From contig OY754332.1 in assembly GCA_963573305.1 (NCBI GenBank), positions 139,679,977 to 139,743,976 of the forward strand: a stretch of 64,000 nucleotides of DNA, in the 5' to 3' direction. The notes beneath the pieces were generated by a model. The model did no database searches, was not told the DNA's origin, and saw only the letters and a list, made by a program, of their open reading frames with translations. Position 1 is the first letter of the stretch. Each line of letters begins with the position of its first letter. Made by a program: the position numbers and the translations under genes. The DNA comes from Pyrrhosoma nymphula. Taxonomy: Eukaryota; Arthropoda; Insecta; Odonata; Coenagrionidae. Below, one piece after another: positions 1 through 10,668 of this stretch.

Positions 1-510
1 GTCCTTCACACAAAATTTCAACCAAATCCGTGATGGTCGCGGAGGGAGCCCTTGACCACTTTACATGGAATGACCCCAATGTTTTCCGTTACCTTATACT
101 TTCATTTTCTGTAGTGGAAAGAACAAGATTCGCTGCTAGTGTTTTGCTTTAAAAACTCTTTCTGTATACGTAAATTGTATGGCATACTGCTACTAACTAG
201 CTAGAGAAAACTTCCCTGTTTAGAGAAAACTTATCTCTTGTGGCCTTCTACTTTTTGAAGAAAACTGTTATTTTTTAAGTTCGTTTCATGGCAAAATATT
301 CTATTAGATTACTTCACAAAAAAATAATTGCAGTGCATGGTATACTTCAGAAATAAACAAAACTTCATCCATTACAAGTTAAAACACTTTTTAACCTGTA
401 ATTAAAAACACTGCGCAGTCTTTACTAGAACACTGAATCCACTGTCCAAAATGGCGATGGCGCCGTTGTCAAAGATGAACCAGGCTGCGACGCGCCGCGC
501 GATTGTCCCC
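1..510. other. No gene recognised
   Basis: AT-rich sequence with scattered homopolymer runs. No splice-bounded open stretch, RNA gene or repeat end was recognised. Confidence 0.5.
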
Positions 511-1115
511 TCCCCCCCTAGACAAAACAAAACACACAGCTCTTGCTAAATAGCGCTTGCCGTGTCGCTGGCGGAAATCGGAATAGATGAAGTGCGATTA
601 ACAATTAAAGAAATCAAAATGGAGAAGGGAAAATGATTTTTTTGACAATAAAGCAAATATGAGTGTAATTTGATTTTAAATTCATATAAAAAGTTTCAAA
701 ACGTCACCGGGATGTGGAAATCCTCATTGTTGTTCCATTGCTCTTCACTTTTCCATTGCGTTTCCGGGGATAGGGCAGCAAAGATTACGGCAGTGTCGTG
801 TGAATGGGCGTAGTAGTCTCACTCAGTACTCAAGGACATGGACTTGAAATAGCAAACCCTGCCGATCGCATAATACACCGTGCAGACAACTAATGTATGT
901 ACCAACGTAAAAATCCTACGCTTAAATATCAAAATAATAATTTTACCATCTCCATTTTGATTTCCTTAATTGTTAATCGCACTTCTTCTGTACCGATTTC
1001 CGCCAGCGACACGGCGCGCGCACGCTATCTGGTAAGAACTGTGAATGTTCTTTGTCTCAGTTGGGTGGGGGGGCAATTGCCCCCTTTGACCCCCCCCCTG
1101 GATCCGTCACTGGTG
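511..1115. mobile_element. Inverted-repeat MITE-like element, left end damaged
   Basis: Two arms of about 125 bp (roughly 511-645 and 932-1075) are imperfect reverse complements of each other, sharing the stretch CGTGTCGCTGGCGGAAATCGG. The right arm runs into C-rich DNA and ends GGATCCGTCACTG, a hAT-like terminus close to the right end of the clear hAT MITE at 27046-27538. No matching left terminus was found, so the element is probably truncated on that side. The short open frame across 897-1118 lies inside the repeat and is not taken as a gene. Confidence 0.5.
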
Positions 1116-1817
1116 TAGGGGCAAAAATTAGCAATTATCTCTGTTTAAAAGGTTGAAAGCATTTTTAGAGCTAAATTGCATTGAAAAAATTTGAATGATA
1201 TGTTAAGAAAAATATTATAAACGTTCGTATTTATTATTTTACTCTGGCATATTTATTGTTAGTAAAAACATGGAATATTATTTTTGAGCTGAAATAATTA
1301 CGTTTAAGATTGTTTTATATGCTACACAACGGCTGTTAAAACTTTATAATAAATTTACTATCGATTTTAAAACTATTGGACGCATTCTACGATCACAATT
1401 CCAAAAGTCCCCTAAAGAATATATGTCATAAGAAGGATAAAAGAAAACGGAAAAATGTGTAAATGGTAAAATTTCATAGCACGCATTTGTCGCAAACAAA
1501 TTTCGATATATTAAAGTTTGAAGGTAGGTTGGAGGAACCCTAAAATTTCAAAGACAACCAAATTACCGTTCACGCAACGTCCAGAGAGCCACATTGTAAA
1601 AAACGCTTACATAAAAAAGGGACTGAAATAAATATTATAGTTTTTTGGAATACTTTCCACTAAGATCTTGCTTTTTACGCAGAAATTATATTAAAAATCA
1701 TGCCTCTTTTTGTAATCAGATTTAAAATGCCGGTCCCTCATATTATAATCGATTATCTGACACATTATTTGGAAAATTATAAATTGCGGATATTGCATTG
1801 AAAATTTGTATACTCAC

Positions 1818-1940
1818 AAATATGATCGTGAATGTTGACGACGAACCACTTGAATTCCCGTGCCGCGGCTAGTTGCACCTCGTCACTCACTGGATGCTCA
1901 CCATCATCTCTGTAGTGCGTATAATTCCCCACACCGCGAG
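1818..1940 (-). CDS. Internal coding exon of an unrecognised host gene
   Basis: On the minus strand a 123-nt open stretch is bounded by an AG acceptor (complement of 1941-1942, preceded by TATTTAT) and a GTGAGTA donor (complement of 1811-1817). It reads without stops as RGVGNYTHYRDDGEHPVSDE followed by VQLAAAREFKWFVVNIHDHI. The first two bases and the last base belong to split codons, so both neighbouring introns are phase 1. Base composition is clearly more GC-rich than the flanks, as expected of a real exon. I do not recognise the protein family. No neighbouring exon of the same gene was identified in the window. Confidence 0.6.
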
Positions 1941-3797
1941 CTATAAATACAGAATAATAGAGTCAAGAAAAGAACTTGGAGGCATTAGAAATAGTGGGCA
2001 GGTCTACTTTATTCCGAAGCATTACACAAGGAATGGAATATAACAATACAGAAGAGGAAAAAAATCTTACGCAAGGAAATAAGTTTAACAACTAACCAAT
2101 TACGTTCTTTGCTTCTCCAATTAGGGAATTCCAACGGAATTCAAGGCGCTCGTTAGTGATGATCATCATGGACCAAAGGAAGATCAACTAGACGCTAGAA
2201 GAGAAGACAAGAGAATAAAAATGTATGCAAGATGTACCTCTTGTACGCTGGACTATGCGTTTCCTCCAATATAAACTCAAGTTCCCTAGTTCAACGTGAT
2301 TGAGTACTTCATTGAGAAAATCAAACATGAGACCATAGAGTAAGGTGCTCTGTTACTATGTGATGAGACTCACCTTGTCCGTGCATACGTTTAAAAAAAC
2401 TTTAATGGCTACCGAAAGTTTTCATCTTCAGTATCAAACTAATGTTTTCCTTCGTACCTACTCTCATGTATGAAATAAGTATTGCACCAGAAAGGTTATT
2501 TGGGAGTAGGGAGTGTTTCTTGTGAAAATGAATCCAGAGTGGAAATGTCGGGGTACGACAATATCTTTCTAAGAAAGAGTGACTATGCCGAAGTAAAACA
2601 CTGACGTTGTGAAGACATATTTAAGATGCAGGTATGTTTTTCACTTGGTCAAAAGTCAAAATTTGCTCTTGGATGACCAGAAGCTGACCTGTCCAGAAAT
2701 CTGTATGAAAATTTCCATCCCGTGCTTGGATGCATTCTTCAAATCATGAGAGATGAATTACTGGTTACATTTTACTACTTTAATTATATTACATTTGCTT
2801 TACATTCTGACTATTGACTCGTTTGAAAGTCATTTACATGCCTTGATTTACATCTGATTTAAATATTTCACAACTGTATAACACATTTTATTCAACCAAT
2901 TTACTTAAGGCTGAATCAACTGAAATGGAGATGCTAAAACTTCAATCTCTCATCATTTATGGTAAGAGTTCCATCTCATTAGATAAGCTCAGTCGTTTAA
3001 CCATTCAAATTGCATTCAAACTGCATTAGTTCCACGCCATTGCCTCATTTATGCATAACCCTTCCTCTAGAAACCTATCACATGAATGTATATATGACCA
3101 CTGCAAGTAAATCATAATTCTTGATACTAACTAGTCATTACTGGCCCAAAATAGAAGGATTTTTTAAGTCAACACAATCCCATTTAGAATACAAAAATGC
3201 GATAAATAAAGAGATGACTCTGAGGTGGCAAAGGCTATTGAAATAAGTATAATAAAAAATGTAATACATTGCTTAAGTACCTACACAAATCAATCATTAT
3301 CCTTTCACTGAGGGTGTAAACTACCAAAAATAAAATTCAAGAGCATATATGTAGTCAGTAACTTAATTTAAATTCGCATTGATACCAAATGCTTTAGACA
3401 GTAGTTGAAACAACGAATTAATTGCTGTCATCAGTCTTAGCCGACTCATGTGAAGTTCATGCAACACTTTAAACTCAATTTCTGTTTTAACACATTCATT
3501 GGGACCATAAGTCTACCTAATACAAACTTTAAAATGTAAAAATATCCCAACCAGAACACACGAAATACATTACGACACATACATATATGTAGGTACATAT
3601 AACATTTGTAATCTCTGAATCGCCAAATATTACGTATCTTGCACAAGTGAAACTTAGTGATACCGACTGTAATTGAAAATTGAAATTAAGTGCTACAGTC
3701 GGATAATTTACTTTAACCCCTACCTTCAAAACAGGACGTTCGGTTCAAACTATATTCCAAAATAAATTTTCGCAGCATTCCAGGCTACTAATTTTGA
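1941..3797. other. Intergenic or intronic DNA without recognised features
   Basis: AT-rich, no convincing exon, RNA gene or repeat terminus. It could be intron of the minus-strand gene whose exon ends at 1940. Confidence 0.4.
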
Positions 3798-3800
3798 TTA

Positions 3801-4362
3801 GGGGACGTCCATTAATTATACCAACAATTTTTGGCAATTTTTACCTCCCCCTCCCCATTGTCAGCAATTGTCAAACTTTCAGTGACCTCCCTAATAAAAG
3901 TATGTCAAATAATTCCCTCCCCCCCACAGACTAATAATATTTTATGCGGCTGGCTTTAGACGCTATTTAATAAAAGTCTATGGATAGCTATATAGCTATC
4001 CATGGACTATTATGTCCATGTATCCATGTATATAGGTACTATTATATGGCAATGGTTTAGTACAATCTTTGAATTTACTAACAGCTTCTCTTAAAAATCT
4101 GTCAAATGAATGATATAAATAGATTAATGCCATATGATGTCTACAATCTAGTACATTGAAAAAATATGATGATGCAATTGCACTATGACTATGACAATAC
4201 TTGGCTGGAACTCGACCGGTTTAAGATTTAAAAATTTACTGTAAAAAGTAACATTGTTGACGTCAATTATCTTGAGCTGCCCCCGTCCTCCATGTCAAAA
4301 ATTGTCAAACTTCTTCCAATCCATGACCTCCTATTTTCTTGACATAATTAATGGACGTCCCC
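3801..4362. mobile_element. Harbinger-type MITE with TTA target duplication
   Basis: The element begins GGGGACGTCCATTAATTAT and ends with the reverse complement ATAATTAATGGACGTCCCC. It is flanked on both sides by TTA (3798-3800 and 4363-4365), the TWA-type target duplication of PIF/Harbinger elements. At 562 bp with no open frame it is non-autonomous. Subterminal sequence continues as an imperfect inverted repeat (CAATTGTCAAACTT-like). It contains a perfect 24-bp palindrome at 3980-4003. Confidence 0.8.
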
Positions 4363-4379
4363 TTACTGTCCCATGAGAG

Positions 4380-4520
4380 ATGGGCAATTTGATTCAATTT
4401 GATGATTCGGTTCATGTGATTTGGTTCATGGTAATTAACCGATTCTTCAAATCGTTAATAATGAACTAATGGGGCAATGAACGATTTGATGGATTGAACC
4501 AAATCCGCGAATTCTTACGT
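4380..4520. repeat. Short repeats of an AATCGTTCA-like motif
   Basis: Several diverged copies of GATTCGGTTCATG and AACGATTTGA-like words are packed here. Similar words reappear at 9480-9750, so the two blocks may be the ends of one larger element that now holds the insertions between them. That link is an inference from shared words only. Confidence 0.35.
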
Positions 4521-4784
4521 AAGCGTTTACGCACCGTCTGATTGGTATCCGATAATATCCAGTTTTACTACGGCTATCATACCGAAGCAATGATTTTTTT
4601 CTTCTCCGTTTCATAATATGTACCTTAAATAAAACACCTTAAGAATGTAAAATTTCTTCAATCGACCCAATTTAGGTATATTATAACTGTGCAGTTCACA
4701 AGCAATGGTTTGTGAACTTAAAGAAAAATGTAACTTATTTCCTTCCTTCACAGCCAGAATTTCAGAGTGCACGGTACCCACATA

Positions 4785-4880
4785 GCAATGAATGTCTCGG
4801 AGACGTCTCACCATAGTCTCGAATATCTCGAACATCGCGAATGTCTCGGAGACGTCTCAGAGAGGTAATCGTGAGACGTT
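4785..4880. repeat. Left subterminal GAGACGTCTC array
   Basis: Repeated words such as GAATGTCTCGGAGACGTCTC and GAATATCTCGAAC occur in tandem. They mirror the longer array at 7915-8200 at the other end of the element. Confidence 0.6.
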
Positions 4881-5639
4881 CAGAAAATAATTCTTTTTGC
4901 ATATTTAACCGCCGTCAACCCCTTCCATACCTATTTTTCGGAGCAGTTATGAAGTTGTGATTATGAAAATCGTGAAATTTAATATGTAATTCTTATTTTC
5001 AAATGGTCAATATATTCATCACAAAATTATCGTAATAATGATCGAGAAAAAGTAGGACGGACAGACTCGCCTAAACTATATAATTTGATTTCCTGTTTCC
5101 GATACGTCCATGTAACCCGTCGGGTTCCAAGGTAATCTTTGCGCACGAACGTGTATCCATGTGTTCAAGTATTTGCGTTTCGTGATTTGATAGTTTCGCG
5201 ACTCTCTGTGACTTTTGGCAGACAAGTACTCTTCCTCTACCGTTGCAACTTGATCAAAAGGTAAGTTTTGTAAGTTTTTCGTGTTGTTTATAATTTTCGA
5301 ATTGTTTTTCATTGCATATCACTATTATCTTACTAATGCTATAAGTTATTCCGGTATGCTCTCCTGAACATTTATTAATTTATAATTTTGACTAAGACTT
5401 CAATTTTGACCATATGAATAAATTGTGCTAATATAGTTTGATCTCAATGCAGAGGAATTTAAAGGGAGAGTAAGACGCCATGGTTATTACAATATTTGTC
5501 ATAAGAACAATTATATTTCCTGATTTCCGTGGCCAAGGAGTATATACATATTAATGTAATACTTTCTCATATCTAAGGCCGTGGCTGCAGACAAGGATTG
5601 GATGAAGATGAATACAAATGACAATCTAAGAGGTAGGTG

Positions 5640-5801
5640 GACCTGAGAGGAAAGTTCATGAAGAATTAAAAGCTAAAAGAGTCGGCAGAAATGAACGAAT
5701 TTATGATTATCCTGACCTGTATAATTCGGAGCAAGAATGGGAAATCCGGCAGTGTGTATTGGCCTCACATCAATTTCGGAAATTATTCGTTTTTAATTGA
5801 G
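5640..5801 (+). other. Open stretch of unknown meaning inside the 3.4-kb element
   Basis: A 53-codon open stretch reads KVHEELKAKRVGRNERIYDY and onward, with a composition that could be coding. There is no initiator methionine in frame at its start, and it ends at TGA near 5799. It could be an upstream exon of the gene whose 3' end lies at 6966-7232, but no clean splice borders tie the two together. Confidence 0.2.
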
Positions 5802-6965
5802 AGCAAATCGCGTTTAACAAAGGAATTACAGAATTCGTCGCTTTCCCGTTTCGTGAACCTACGTATTACTATGGTACCCGTCCAGCTACACGAGTTTGAA
5901 AATGCGCGGCTGGAACGCAGTGTGTTTACCTAGCATTTCCTGAGTTGCGTAAGATATTGGAAATTTAAACAACGCAAGTATGTCTTAAGACTTATAAGCC
6001 TTCTCGTTGAGTCTCTCAAAGAGGGTGTAGGGGGTTCTTTTTTCCAGCCACCTCACCCTCCTGTCTCATGGTCACTTGCATTCTCGACCCCACGGTCACA
6101 GAGAAGTAAGCTCGACCCTTTTGCTGTCCGGGGAGTGCCGCCCCCACCCCGCCCCTCCCCCGTTGTCTTCACCCCTACACGCAACCGCCGAACTCCTTAG
6201 GAGCTATTAGAGCAGCGTCACTTGGGTCTTCTCTGTCCGCTCTTCTTCTCCCCGCGTGGGGAGGGGTGAGAGAAAAAGCACTTCCTTCAATCGCTACCAG
6301 ATGTGGAGAACAAACGTGGAAAGACGCAAGCGACGGTGAAACGCTTGGGGCAGTCGAACATTTGCTAGCGTGGTTAGTCGCAGTTAACCGTGTTTTTGGT
6401 GAACTACCGTGAACGAATCATTCCCAGAAGATTCAAAAGTGACTGAAAATACCTACTAGAAACATTGTTTCAAGTTTAATTCCTGTGTCCCGTTTGTAAA
6501 AGGTAAGCTTAGCCCATTTCTTAAAATTTCATATTTTTTTCCAATTGAGTACTTGTTGAATTAGCCATGGCTAATTCAGCTAATACTCAATGCATATGCA
6601 TCATGTCCGAGTACCTAATCCTCTGTTCGCCTATGGGTATACCGCGATATAAATACGAGAAAGCTATGTATTATAAATTTTTAAGTTTCCCACCATAATC
6701 ATATCAGGGAATACCGGGAATACCATTCAGCGTCTTCTTTTGTAATGAGCTACGCGTGTTGGTTTTAGCGGTTAATTTAAAATTGGCATATATAGGTTTC
6801 GCTTTCATTTTTCATTTTCAGTATAAACTGCAATCTCCATTTAAATGATGGTGGACCCTAGTATAGTAAGATTGTTTTACTTTAGATTGTAGGAACCATC
6901 ATTGCTGATTTCTTTTTTGTGCTATTTTCATGTAAATCAGTGTACTATCTGTTGTTTATTTACAG

Positions 6966-7232
6966 TTGCTGTGAGGAAGCATATTAAATGTGCGACAGAT
7001 GAAGAAATATCTTCTCACGTCAAACAGTGGCTAAGGCTAGCAAAGCTGAGGCTCGACAGAGAGAGAGAGTAAAGTGAGTTTCGTTCATTCATACTAAGAC
7101 TAATTTAAATTCTTAGCGTATGAATTAGCATTCATCTAATTGGTTTCCTTTTTCCAACATTCTAGGTCAAACAGCATGCCATCATCCTCTGCTGAAAACA
7201 TTAATGGGAGTCAATCAATGGCAGAAGATTGA
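6966..7232 (+). CDS. DUF4806-like gene, last two exons (intron 7069-7165)
   Basis: After an acceptor (TTTATTTACAG) the frame reads VAVRKHIKCATDEEISSHVK then QWLRLAKLRLDRERE. This resembles the C-terminus of DUF4806 domain proteins, where an AVRK...T..EI...V..WLR.A pattern is usual; the assignment is from memory of the family pattern. A GTAAAG donor at 7069 and a TCTAG acceptor ending at 7165 join it to a second exon reading SNSMPSSSAENINGSQSMAED and a TGA at 7230-7232. AATAAA signals follow at 7254 and 7290. Without the splice the frame stops at TAA 7070-7072. The N-terminal part of such a protein was not found, so the element seems to carry only the 3' end. Confidence 0.45.
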
Positions 7233-7900
7233 TGATAGGTTCCCATTTATTATAATAAATATTTAGTTGTAATTTATAATTATTAAGGAAATAAACTGAT
7301 TGTGATTAGGCCATGAACTTTTTTCTTCAATTGCAAGGTTACCCATTTTTCCTAATTCTATGCCAGATATTTCTTACAAGGCCAGATGATAGCAGTAAGT
7401 TAATACTGCTATCTTGTATTTTATTGAATGATGACTGATTCAAGATATCCAAGACTGATATTTCTTGAAGGGAATGAAGTAATCTAACTGTTGGAGATCC
7501 TAAATGGGAAAATGTAAATTTGTTATTAGATTGGATGTCACAATATAATTTTTCGTAGAAATTTTCCTTTTTTCAAAGTATTTGTTGTGGGGCTCCATTC
7601 ATTTTAAAAATACATATCAAAATATGCCTTATAAGGGTGTCAAAAACACTTGACTGAGAGAAAGTAAAGAGAGTTTCATCCATACATGCAAAGGCTAATA
7701 AAAATTGTTAGCATTTGAATTAATATTTATCAAATTGGTTTGATTTTGCCAACATTCTAGGTCCACTAGTATGCCATCGTCCTCCAATGAAGGCCATAAA
7801 AAGATTCATGCAATGGCAAAAGATTGATAATATACTTTTCATATTTCTTGTAATACATATTTTGTTTTAATATAATTATTAAAAAAGCAATATTATTGAA
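7055..7900 (+). repeat. Tandem duplication of the terminal exon region
   Basis: About 240 bp around the intron and last exon (7055-7300) is repeated at 7655-7900. The second copy keeps a GTAAAG donor-like site, an acceptor ending at 7760 and an open exon reading STSMPSSSNEGHKKIHAMAK, with D and a stop at 7825-7827 in the same phase. The copies are diverged but neither has gained a stop, so alternative last exons are possible. Confidence 0.6.
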
Positions 7901-7914
7901 ATCAAGCCATGAAC

Positions 7915-8200
7915 TAAGACATCTCCGAGACGCTCCCGAGATGTCTCAGATACATCTCGAATGTCTTATGAGACACCTCAGAGACTTTCCCGAGATGTCT
8001 CAGATACATCTCGAATGTCTCATGAGACACCTCAGAGACTTTCCTGAGATGTCTCATGAGACATCTCAGAGACCATTTTTTTGGACATAGTGACATCTCT
8101 GAGAAGTCTCAGAGATGTCTCCGTAGGTCTCAAGAATGTCTCTGAGACATCACATGTGATATTCGAGATGTCTCTGAGATGTATCCGAGACGTATTTCTG
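7915..8200. repeat. Right subterminal GAGATGTCTC array
   Basis: Units of about 50-60 bp containing CCCGAGATGTCTCAGATACA and CTCGAATGTCTCATGAGACA recur several times. The motif is itself nearly palindromic, so both strands carry open frames of repeated residues; these are not genes. Confidence 0.75.
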
Positions 8201-8269
8201 ATGTGTGGGTAGGTACTTGGTGTACTGTGTTTATACTGTCACTGCAAGGAGGAAATTTCGTAAATTTTT

Positions 8270-9480
8270 ATATTAAAGACTAATGAGAATGATAGTGGTA
8301 ATAAATGGTATATTTGGCGTCACAGAAAAAATTGTTGGTTAAATATTTATCTTACAATTAAGATGTGAAAAATTGTATTTTCTGAGTTAAAGAATAAAAT
8401 TTTGATTTTGCAGGAAAGCTTTTAAAAAAACAGTAGTGCGTATTAAAAAACTACCAAATGAGCGTAACCGCATTCAAATTCGTCTCAAACTGATCCGCTA
8501 TTTTTTAAAAACATTAGAAAATGGCTTTTTAAAATTTTTCATAACGATCCATAAGGAACTAGAAGTAAAAATTAAGGTATATTCAAGATTTCAAGACAAT
8601 ATTTCAAAATATACAATAGTAATTGTGCACAAATTTATTTGTTTGTCCCGTTTTATGTTTTTTACAAGTCATTTCTCAAGCTTTCATGGGTAGGCTTGCA
8701 TCAAGTTGCACATGTGCACATTGAATTTCAAGGTTTGTACTAGTAATTTAAAAAAGAATAAATGAATCATCAGGATTAAATTGTTTAATTTCAAGATTTT
8801 AAAGAGAGTGAAAGAGATTTTTTGCGTTACAAACAAATATAACACAGATCAAGGCTATTAGTTTGGTCTATGAAAATCCTGATGAATACACGTATAACGT
8901 CTATAAATACTCTGATTTTTTAAAACTACTCTATCTCGTTTGTAAATAACTAGTATAACCCTTAAAACTCAATGTGCACATGTGCAACTTGATGTAACAC
9001 CGCCCAAAGCTTGTTAAATGACATTACAAAAAAATGAAAATGGTATAAACAAATTCATTTGAGCAAAAACTATTGAATAGTCTTGAAATTTTGGACATCT
9101 ACTTTGTGGTTTGCACTACTAGAGCCTTATATTGTTCAGATATGATTTATTTGTAACATTTTTGCATTGTTATAAACAATTGACAAAAAGCAGTTTTTAT
9201 AGCGGATCAACAATGAGACGAATTTTGATGCGGTTGGGCTCATTTTGTAGGTTATTCTTAACACGCACAACTTTGTTTGAAACGTTTTCCAGAAAATCAA
9301 TAGCTTTTCGTATAGGTAACTCGGAAAAACCACTTTTTAACATCTTCATTTTTAAATAACCGTTTTTTTCTGCAATTATTTCTGTGGCGCCAGATGTACT
9401 ATTTATTACAACTATCATTCTGAATAAATTCCATCCATTAATCTCTGGTATCAAAATACTTTTATATCAAAATTCGATGT
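8270..9480. mobile_element. Foldback element with about 290-bp inverted arms
   Basis: The left arm (about 8270-8560) and right arm (about 9190-9480) are diverged reverse complements. Shared landmarks are GAATGATAGT(G/T)GTAATAAAT near the outer ends and CCAAATGAGCGTAACCGCAT / its counterpart near the inner ends. Both arms stay open when read from the outside inward: the left gives KLPNERNRIQIRLKLI and the right, on the minus strand, NLQNEPNRIKIRLIV. This suggests the arm derives from a coding sequence. Family not recognised. Confidence 0.6.
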
Positions 9481-9750
9481 CTAAAATCCCCAAATCCCAA
9501 TCCAACAAATCAATTATCCACGTAAATCGTTCATTTTGAACGATTTGAACCCACTCAAGTTGTTTTTGAATCATTCAATTTTCCATGCAAATCATTCATT
9601 TGCACGATCTGAATAAAATTATTCTCGAATCACTCAAATCTTCAGGCAAATCGTTCATTTGAACGATTCGAATGAAAATCATGATTCAATTCATTCGGTT
9701 CATGCCCGAGAATCGTTCATTTTGGACAATTCATTCATACACGACATAGA
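9480..9750. repeat. AATCGTTCATTTGAACGATT-type short tandem repeat
   Basis: Three or more diverged units of about 60-70 bp each contain an imperfect palindrome of the form AATCGTTCAnTTGAACGATT. They match words seen at 4380-4520. Confidence 0.55.
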
Positions 9751-10170
9751 TCTGCTGTCCATTTACTGAGTTTTGAATAATTTGTAGTCCATGAAATATG
9801 CCACTCCTCAATAGTTTTGTAATCACCAAGGTTATTTTTAATATTCTTGTTAACTATACTTAAAATCACAAACCAAGAACACTGTATAAGAAGAAAACAA
9901 ACTTTCGAACGTATTGCACAATTGTCGAAGAATTACCTACCCACCCACAACTCCAAGGAAACCGGCAGTTAACAAGGTTCAAAGCTTTCATGATTAGAGT
10001 ATATAAATCATAAATGGTCAACGAGAAAGACGTTCGTTACGATTTAGGTTGCTCTAACCCAGGTCGTGACACGCACTTGACTAATGTAATCCGCCATCTT
10101 GGATCAATGTCGCTGCGGGTATTCAAATTCTCCATGCAAATGAATGGCTGACATAGGTTAAAAGAAACAC
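9751..10170. other. No feature recognised
   Basis: Unique-looking AT-rich DNA leading into the 190-bp tandem repeat. Confidence 0.4.
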
Positions 10171-10668
10171 TGATATCTCACTTAATACGCAAGATAAAAC
10201 AATGAAACTTGCGATCACAATAGGCAATGACATGATACTTAGGAATATGTTTAGACATCCGGGCTGAAGTATTCCGTTCGACTCCAGAAAAAACGTGAAA
10301 TTACCTCCGACTCTGAACTTTCCACTAGGTTACGCGGCAAACATATGCATAAGGAACCACGAATATCTCAATTAATTCGCAAGACAAAACAATGAAACTT
10401 ACAATGACTATAGGCAATGGCATGCTAATTGGGAATGTGTTTGGATATCCGGGCTGAAGTCTTCCGTTCGACTCCAGAAAAATCCTGAATTTACCTCCGA
10501 CTCCGAACTTTCCGCTGGGTTACGCGGCAAAGATATGCATAAGGAACAACGAAAATCTCAATTAATTCGTAAGACAAAACAATGAAACTTACAATAACTA
10601 TAGGCAATGGCATGCTAATTGGGAATGTGTTTGGATATCCGGGCTGAAGTCTTCCGTTAGACTCCATT
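10171..10668. repeat. 190-bp tandem repeat, about 2.6 copies
   Basis: Units start at about 10171, 10361 and 10551 with (G/T)A(A/T)ATCTCA and each contains CAAGA(T/C)AAAACAATGAAACTT and ATCCGGGCTGAAGT. The last two copies are closer to each other than to the first. The third copy breaks off after GACTCCATTTA. Confidence 0.85.

Larger units (their letters stand above)
4775..8211 (+). mobile_element. 3.4-kb element with GAGATGTCTC-rich ends, carrying a DUF4806-like gene 3' end
   Basis: The termini are inverted: the left starts TACCCACATAGCAATGAAT and the right ends ATTTCTGATGTGTGGGTA, both followed inward by GTCTCGGA-type words. Just inside each end lies an array of short diverged direct and inverted copies of a GAGATGTCTC/GAGACGTCTC motif (about 4785-4880 and 7915-8200). 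The interior holds splice-donor-like AAAAGGTAAG sites at about 5259 and 6501 and the spliced 3' end of a gene (6966-7232). A single clean target duplication could not be fixed. The superfamily is not assigned. Confidence 0.6.

Noticed and set aside
7896..8096. Open frames on both strands with repeated HLRD/EMSQ-like residues
   Set aside because: They arise from the near-palindromic GAGATGTCTC array and have no independent support.
4380..9750. One large element bounded by the AATCGTTCA-like repeats
   Set aside because: The shared words are short and AT-rich, and no inverted termini or duplication could be shown, so only the two repeat blocks were listed.
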